64,000 bases of DNA, taken from Ampullaceana balthica (lineage: Eukaryota > Mollusca > Gastropoda > Lymnaeidae). Below the pieces are notes generated by a model. The model saw only the letters and a program-made list of their open reading frames with translations. It was not told where the DNA came from and ran no database searches. The stretch lies in contig CALYLW010001397.1 of NCBI GenBank assembly GCA_944989445.1, positions 212,894 to 276,893 on the forward strand, in the 5' to 3' direction. The position numbers were made by a program, and so were the translations under genes. Below are positions 60,201-64,000 of this stretch, piece by piece (position 1 is the stretch's first letter; each line of letters starts with the position of its first letter).

Positions 60201-60397
60201 CATAATTTTTAACAAATTTTGATATTTACGTAGGACATATTTATCCTGTCATCAGCTTTCAGGCACTGGTAGATTCCTATAACTACAGTTGGCGGTAGTT
60301 CGCTCCACGATGACGATGGTGTCTCGGGTTTTGAAGTCTTTTTGTTGTTTTGTATTTTCGACGTGCATTTCATTTTTTTAATTTTATTTGCATTCAT
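45256..60397 (-). CDS. F-box copy D: FBXO39-like protein, minus strand
   Basis: Six exons join in frame: 60397-60230, 59975-59834, 59535-59294, 57708-57544, 56624-56504 and 53022-52847 (338 codons). All are open with GT-AG sites and phases 0, 1, 0, 0, 1, 0. The start ATG has A at -3. F-box: WSELPPTVVIGIYQCLKADD and VCESWHLCFRDPVLWRKAQF. LRR-like parts follow: FSHYLKDVEIYLDK, LKCLADSTSHSLQNLFLEGL, SLGFEIMSDDLLTCWSNTCP and WQDLVNTHPALLVKLVLDD. The order fits FBXO39, an SCF substrate receptor. A last exon is proposed at 45331-45256 (acceptor TTTATCTTTCAG, reading HPYEISMVDTICTLKTLSKE, then TAG) in the phase-2 frame expected of exon 8. Exon 7 is not securely found; the best candidate, 47598-47480, has the right splice phases but two in-frame stops. 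So the 5' two-thirds look functional and the 3' end is in doubt. Introns are large and full of elements. Confidence 0.7.
45830..46460. repeat. Dispersed repeat with inverted arms, partner of 2.29-2.72 kb
   Basis: Arms at about 46.15-46.22 kb (AAGTGGACTAAAAAGAAGAA, ACTTCAAGTACTTTGATTTA) and 46.36-46.44 kb (the complement) flank the block CTTATGAGGTTTAACATATG. The left part carries TCAGATCGATCAAATGTACC, which relates it to M1. Confidence 0.6.
46461..47085. other. No gene; segment shared with 56.99-57.30 kb
   Basis: TGCGCACCGATCGGGAATAT, GCGCACCGAATAGCGCAACA-type sequence and AATATAATACATACCGCGAC match 57.18-57.30 kb. It is repeat sequence in an intron of copy D. Confidence 0.55.
47086..47300 (-). 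repeat. M1-related fragment
   Basis: Contains GATAGATCTGAAATTTTGAT, TCAGCTCGCCAGCGTACGAG and AAGTGGGTTAAAAATCGATC. A close copy is at 57.33-57.53 kb. Confidence 0.6.
47790..48700 (+). mobile_element. SINE-like repeat with B box, second copy, with internal tandem repeat
   Basis: Partner of 13.79-14.52 kb. The segment GTGTATAATGTTTATGGTTG recurs about four times (47.82-48.02 kb, period about 60 bp) before the B-box-like GTCGTGGGTTCGAGTATCTA. Confidence 0.55.
48701..49190. other. No gene; TATC/TA-rich stretch at right
   Basis: Intron sequence of copy D; TCTATCTATAGTATTAA repeats at 49.13-49.19 kb. Confidence 0.5.
49191..49777 (+). mobile_element. Non-autonomous Helitron carrying a tRNA-Val-like segment, copy 1
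   Basis: 5' end TCTATATATATAATTATCTA. At about 49.395-49.468 kb lies TTCGTAGTGTACTGTTTATC ACG, then AAGGTCCTGGTTCAAGCCCC, which follows metazoan tRNA-Val through the D arm and T arm. Downstream come an oligo-T run and the body shared with copy 2 (CCAACATGGCTGACCCTCGC). The 3' hairpin is truncated (CCGCGGGGCGTCTATAC). Confidence 0.65.
49944..50476 (+). mobile_element. Non-autonomous Helitron carrying a tRNA-Val-like segment, copy 2
   Basis: 5' end TCTGTATATATAATTCTCTA, preceded by A. tRNA-Val-like segment at about 50.10-50.165 kb (TTCGTAGTGTACTGGTTATC ACT). The 3' end has a perfect 10-bp hairpin (CCGCGGCGTA, loop TGC, TACGCCGCGG), then GGCGTCTAG. These are diagnostic Helitron features. Both copies are in an intron of F-box copy D. 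Confidence 0.75.
50600..51200 (-). mobile_element. Jockey/CR1-like LINE, 3' fragment
   Basis: Minus strand near 51.17 kb encodes WNPHVNEVITKSIKTLD, the post-RT motif of Jockey/CR1-type elements, and aligns with 58.05-58.68 kb. Many stops; dead. Confidence 0.7.
51229..51710 (+). mobile_element. Helitron-like element (family H2), copy 2
   Basis: Starts AATATAATAGCCCAAGTCAC and ends GTGGGCGTCGTAGGTGCGAC with ACCTAGT shortly after. Internal repeats of AAATACTTTGTGTACATTTC, AGTTTAATATTTCGTATTTA. Confidence 0.6.
51715..52135. repeat. Repeat block related to 24.94-25.10 kb and to the M1 3' end
   Basis: GCCGATTGGTCCCTCAAATT and CAATAGCAGAGAAAAATT match 24.98-25.05 kb. The right part (ACACTCAAAAATTGTGTTTT, ACGGGTTATTTATTATA) resembles the outer end of M1 copies. 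Confidence 0.45.
52150..52310. repeat. Degenerate tandem repeat, about 4 units
   Basis: Units of about 38 bp with GGTAGGGTCTCTGGACAGAC and GCGGTGTGGGG recur four times. An open frame on the minus strand follows from the repeat. Confidence 0.75.
53230..55810 (+). mobile_element. RTE-like LINE, near full-length but broken
   Basis: Endonuclease start KIDSACLQETRL (53.27 kb), then GRPTDKPKQHGVGFAFKNTL and LLGDFCARV. RT follows at 54.2-55.1 kb: LACGKAPGNDGIPPESL, VDLTKDFDLVSGSRLFQILE, VSSGVKQSCVFAPTLFAIFF and FADDVALIAHTETGLQQLQS. Then come DSFTYVGSNVSNSLSTEDEI, RLILGTSYWQ and a terminal CKSCGKDCHSRI-type motif near 55.71 kb. Endonuclease, RT and the C-terminal region are in the order typical of RTE/RTE-X elements. 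Several frameshifts and stops make it inactive. It sits in the intron between exons 5 and 6 of F-box copy D, antisense to that gene. Confidence 0.85.
55846..56042 (-). repeat. M1-family fragment, reversed
   Basis: ACAAGGGATTTAAAAATAAC at the right end is the complement of the M1 start; GATCGATCTGAAATTAAA is inside. Confidence 0.65.
56043..56503. other. Intron of copy D, nothing recognised
   Basis: AT-rich; no repeat boundary or coding signal. Confidence 0.4.
56780..57540. repeat. Intron of copy D with short tandem motif and repeat shared with 46.9-47.3 kb
   Basis: TTAGTATATCTATATGATAT-type motifs recur at 56.77-56.90 kb (period about 30-35 bp). From 56.99 kb the sequence follows 46.86-47.30 kb, ending with an M1-related block. 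Confidence 0.55.
58040..59275 (-). mobile_element. Jockey/CR1-like LINE fragment with RT core, in intron 3 of copy D
   Basis: Minus strand reads AQGTVIGPLLFLIYINNLAN, then IRLFADDCIIYRTIKLDQDG and LDELIEWKTKWSMSFHPEKF at 59.01-58.77 kb, and WNPHVNEVIKQSNKTLDLIK at 58.66-58.61 kb. FADD is the catalytic box. The 3' part aligns with 50.6-51.2 kb. The matching intron of copy E lacks it. Confidence 0.85.
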
Positions 60398-60690
60398 TTT
60401 TGTGTCTTTTGAATTTATATTTAATTTTAATTTTTTTTTAATAATAATTTTAAATAACTTTTTTCTGTTTTATGTTCATGATATGTGCCAAATGTGTTTG
60501 AGGTGTTTTAAAAAAAAACTATTTTGGAAATTTCCGTAAACTTTAAAACAGGAAATTAATCAGATTTATTAGTAAAAAAATATTTTTTTAAACTCGATGT
60601 TCAACGTTATGAGTTAAATTAGCTAGTTAATTTTACTATACGTGTATCATACGTACAGTTCACAAAGTAAGAACACATTTGCCAAGAATT
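60398..60690. promoter_or_regulatory. Presumed 5' flank of F-box copy D
   Basis: Upstream of the D start codon on the minus strand. T-rich on the + strand; no specific promoter element can be defended. Listed only because a promoter should lie here. Confidence 0.25.
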
Positions 60691-61258
60691 GTTAGTTTAT
60701 AAATATTTGCAAACTGAGGCTTCTCATTAAACCAAATTCATTGCATGCCTCAGATAATTTATTGACCAGCTGTTGGAAATCTATCTCTGTATGTGAGGTG
60801 AGAGCTGCTTCATATGCGCAGGGCAACTCTCTTATTAATACAGTTTCAACTTTGCTCTTCGCACGGAGCCGGCAGATTTTATAAAGACTTCCATTCGCCC
60901 ATGTATAAATGTTCACACCCTCTGATCGAAAGCATGTTGCAGTAGCACAGAGAAGAAGATACCAAAAAGCGTGGGTTCCAGTAGTACGCATCCCTGTTTG
61001 ACTCAGCTACATATTGGGAAGGGTTCAGAGGTGGCTCCATCGAAGAGCAATGTGCTGTGCATGTTGGTGTGTGGAAAGACTCGATGAAATTAGGACGCCG
61101 CGACGGATATCCTTTTTTTTCAAGTATATGGAACTGACCCTTGCGGCTGACTAGGTCAAATGCGTTTGTTAAGTCTATGATTCCGGATAGACGTTTAGTG
61201 CCAGAATTTGCATGCGGGCAAAAAACAACTCTGGCAAAGGCCTTTCCCACAATAACCC
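60690..61258 (-). mobile_element. RTE-like LINE, inverted 5' segment
   Basis: Minus strand encodes IIDLTNAFDLVSRKGQFHIL (RT palm, as VDLTKDFDLVS at 54.76 kb) near the right edge and HTEIDFQQLVNKLSEACNEF at the left edge, in two frames. It lies head to head with the 3' part of the same element that starts at 61274. Confidence 0.8.
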
Positions 61259-61273
61259 GTAGGGACCAACATT

Positions 61274-61512
61274 ATGAGACAAGGCACAGACTTCCTCCCA
61301 GCAATCTCCATTGAGGGAAACACCTTGGATGTTGTCGTGGAGTTTACCTACCTTGGCAGTAAAATCACAAGCACACTGTGCATGAAAAATGAAATAGAAA
61401 CCATAATCGGTAAGGCCGCATCGTTAATGGCAAGGATAAATCAAAGAGTGTGCAACAATGCGCAGCTCACTGATACGACGAAAATCACTGTGTACCAGGC
61501 CTGCGTGCTTAG
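61274..61512 (+). mobile_element. RTE-like LINE, 3' segment in sense
   Basis: Encodes MRQGTDFLPAISIEGNTLDV, then EFTYLGSKITSTLCMKNEIE and AQLTDTTKITVYQACVL, equivalent to 55.24-55.45 kb. It is interrupted at 61512 and resumes at 63387. Confidence 0.8.
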
Positions 61513-63386
61513 AACTGCCAGCCGAATTTTTTTTTAAATTTCAGCTGGCTGGCTGACATAATTTTTCGGCTGATATCCGGATTAGCCGGATTTCTCCGTA
61601 AATTGACATTTGCAGCAAAATATTCGTAAACATCATTCAGGAATGTTCCAGAAAGTGTTAAAGGTGCGGTAGTTGAAAGATGGGCAATTAATTATGAAGA
61701 AGTCAACAAAACCATCTTTAGCCACATTTTCAAAGGCGAGCAAGTCTCTAAAGAACCAGATAACGATATGTCTTGTCAGTTCATTACTTGATGTCGCCTG
61801 ACATTGACTGTTGCTTTCTCCATACTTATGGAAATATCCCAAAATTGTATTGACTTTTCTTGACTTTGTACTGAAACATTGTGCTTGACACTTAAGTGAA
61901 GATTCATATTTCCACTTGATGAAATTGCGGCAAAATTGGTTACTTTTGAAATGTGACCTTACTTGTCACCCAATGACTGCTTAGCAGTGAGCCACAGCTG
62001 ATAATAAACTCGATCTTCGTCTACATTTCTCCAATCAACAGAGAACTGGCCACCAAAATATTTTCAGCATTGTGCTTTAGAATTCCTATGTAGGCTATGC
62101 GGTTTAGGTTTTACCTGTAGGTTTTTAATGAACTGCTTTTTTTCCTGGTTTAGATGACATTTGCTGACATTTGAGTTCACCTAAAATTATCTCATAGTCA
62201 TAAAGAATTATTACATAAGAAATGGTGAAACGTAAAAAGGTAATCCTTCAGTCTTAGCACGTATATTATTTCACTACGAATTTTTATTTTCTCGTGAGAA
62301 CTTTCGTTTTAAATTTATTAAATGCATTAATTATATATGTTATATTTTAGCTATTATAGCGTTAATTTCTAAGGCTTTTTAATTTATAAGGCTGTGTTCG
62401 GCCCTTGACGATACATTATCAGAGTAGAGTAGGATACATCCATTTTGCTCATCGAGCACCCTACTTGCTGGGTTGTCACAGCAAGAGGACTAGCAAATTT
62501 TCTCACTTACAAACAAAAACGAATCAAACATCTAGTAAGGAAATAAAAAATGACATTTTCATTAAAAAACTTTTTTTAAAGACATCTTCAGTCAGTTAAT
62601 TTATTTTAGCATGGGTCGTTCCAGGTAAAACAAAATCTAACTAGCAGGGTGCTAGATAAACAAAAATGATGTCTCCTACTCCGATTATGTAGCGTCAAGG
62701 GCCGAAAAAGCCTTATAAATTTAAAAGTCTTACAAAGTAGCGCTATAATAACTAAAATATAACATATAGCCTATAAATGCATTTAATAAATTAAAAATGA
62801 AAGCTCTCCGGAGAAAGTTAAAATGCGCAGCAAACAAAAATTACTTGCTAAAACTTCAGAATAACCCTTAAAAATCATCATTTATTGACTAAACTACTAT
62901 CTAGTTAATTGAAACAATTAATTTAGGCTTACATATCTGCTATTAGAAGATCGTTGCGCACTAATTAAGTAAAAATAAATCGCCTATTTACGATAAGACA
63001 AAGCTTAAAGATAACTTAAATTAATTAATTTATTGATTTGTATTTTAATTAGTATTTTATAAATTAAGTTTGTAAGAAAAAGATAACTTGCAAGAACTGT
63101 ATCAATGATTTTATTGATTATTTAGGTTAATAAAACTGTACAAATAACTCATTTTTGTTACACTTTCGGCGACAGTTATTCTAAAATTTCATTCGATCTT
63201 AAAACGGAACGCAATTATTCTTAAGAAAACAAAATTTACGTTACGAGAGCTCGTTCATTTTTCGGCTGATTTACGGCGCACAAAATACGGCGGCTAATGC
63301 GGCGCGACACATATTTTCCGGCGGATTTTCGGCGGACGAAAATTTTGCGGCGTATATTCGGTGCGCGGCGGCGGCTGAGGAGTCTA
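61513..63386. mobile_element. 1,874-bp insertion in the LINE, with near-perfect 11-bp target duplication and internal foldback
   Basis: Flanked by TGCGTGCTTAG (61502-61512) and TGCGTGCTCAG (63387-63397). Ends are weakly inverted (AACTGCCAGCCG against the complement of CGGCTGAGGAGTCT). Both subterminal regions carry CGGCTGATWTNCGG-like motifs. In the middle, 62.31-62.48 kb and 62.63-62.81 kb are inverted copies (GGCCCTTGACGATACATTAT and its mirror TAGCGTCAAGGGCC; ATATGTTATATTTTAGCTAT and its mirror). Non-coding. It looks like a non-autonomous DNA transposon with another foldback nested or built in. Confidence 0.7.
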
Positions 63387-63490
63387 TGCGTGCTCAGCAC
63401 ACTCCTTAATGGCAGCGAATGATGGACGACCTATGCCAAGCAAATACAGCAACTTAACAGTTTCCACTTGCGATGCTTGTGTATGATCCT
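63387..63490 (+). mobile_element. RTE-like LINE, continuation after the insertion
   Basis: GCTCAGCACACTCCTTAATG, then GACGACCTATGCCAAGCAAA: translated TLLNGS then WTTYAKQIQQLNSFHLRCLC, matching 13.06-13.15 kb. Confidence 0.8.
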
Positions 63491-63593
63491 ACTTAAATTC
63501 AAATTGTAAATTACGTTGTTTTTTTTTCAAATCTAAATTGCATCCCAGGTTGTAACATTCTTAAACATTTCATGAGTAATTTTAATTGAATAA

Positions 63594-63908
63594 ATGTTAA
63601 TAAACACATTCGAAAAATTTAGTCGTTTTTCCAGCATCGAACACATTATTTTACATTTTGATTTTTATGGAAGAATTTGTTTCGCTTATCGAATGTTTTG
63701 CTTAACGAGTAATATTCAGGAACTGTATATCAAAGTTAATAAAGTGACACTAGATAAAGACAAATTTTGCTTTTTTCAATTCCTCTTTGATAACTCATTT
63801 TGTTTCTCCTTTTATGCTCATTTGTTTCTATTGATATATCACATTTTAAGAATTGTTTTCTTTTCCCCTGATCATTTTGAAAAAAACTTCCCAGTTACTA
63901 TGTTTTAG
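63594..63908 (+). other. Open frame of unknown nature, possibly an F-box-family exon
   Basis: 104 codons open. The first half (FSRFSSIEHIILHFDFYGR, then SNIQELYIKVNKVT) has an LRR-like alternation loosely like exon 3 of the F-box copies. The second half is hydrophobic and AT-driven and aligns at DNA level with non-coding 44.2 kb. No splice sites can be fixed. Confidence 0.2.
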
Positions 63909-64000
63909 AACCATATTACTAGAGTACCTTTTCAAAAATAATTCAGAATTAAAAAAAAATTAAACTAAATTTCATCATTCTTTAATAATACTTTTTTTTA

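Overview
This is animal nuclear DNA: strongly AT-rich, with GT-AG introns, no operon-like gene packing and very heavy loading with transposable elements. The mix of element types (RTE-like and Jockey/CR1-like LINEs, Helitrons, ZBED/hAT-like and TA-flanked MITEs, tRNA-derived SINE heads) and the gene family present fit a mollusc or another lophotrochozoan best. That is an inference and cannot be proved from the window.

The only conventional gene family I can support is a cluster of F-box proteins resembling FBXO39 (F-box followed by an irregular leucine-rich-repeat solenoid). Five loci are visible. Copy A (+) keeps exons 6-8 at 416-7953, with earlier exons presumably left of the window. Copy B (+) starts at 15236, has five good exons, lost exon 6 by deletion and now reads into a stop at 19894; orphan exons 7 and 8 remain at 21163-22315. 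Copy C (+) at 35968-39030 is a duplicated 3' half that is clearly dead. Copy D (-) runs from 60397 leftwards with six open, phase-matched exons down to 52847 and a possible last exon at 45331-45256. Copy E (-) at 40519-39836 is a dead partial copy of the 5' half of D. Exon sizes and phases agree across copies, which is the main support for the models.

The introns hold most of the unusual sequence. Intron 6 of copy A contains about 41 copies of a 59-bp satellite whose single-copy progenitor is still visible in copies B and C. Copy C carries a 27-bp tandem array just after its exon 6 donor, with the progenitor visible in B. Intron 1 of B holds a 41-bp minisatellite. Intron 2 of B holds a foldback element whose arms are arrays of a roughly 15-bp unit. 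Introns of D hold an RTE-like LINE (53.2-55.8 kb), Jockey/CR1-like LINE fragments (50.6-51.2 and 58.0-59.3 kb) and a pair of Helitrons carrying a tRNA-Val-like segment (49.2-50.5 kb).

Between the F-box loci lie a broken DDE transposase gene (25.7-27.35 kb), a large duplicated non-coding segment (27.55-28.75 and 33.38-35.02 kb), more Helitrons (29.6-31.3, 35.05-35.94 and 40.95-42.95 kb) and one GC-richer locus at 31.93-32.64 kb that may encode an unrecognised small membrane-anchored protein split by a frameshift. The right end (60.7-63.5 kb) is a LINE with a 5' inversion, itself interrupted by a 1.87-kb insertion flanked by an 11-bp near-perfect target duplication. I see no rRNA gene, no intact tRNA gene and no CRISPR.
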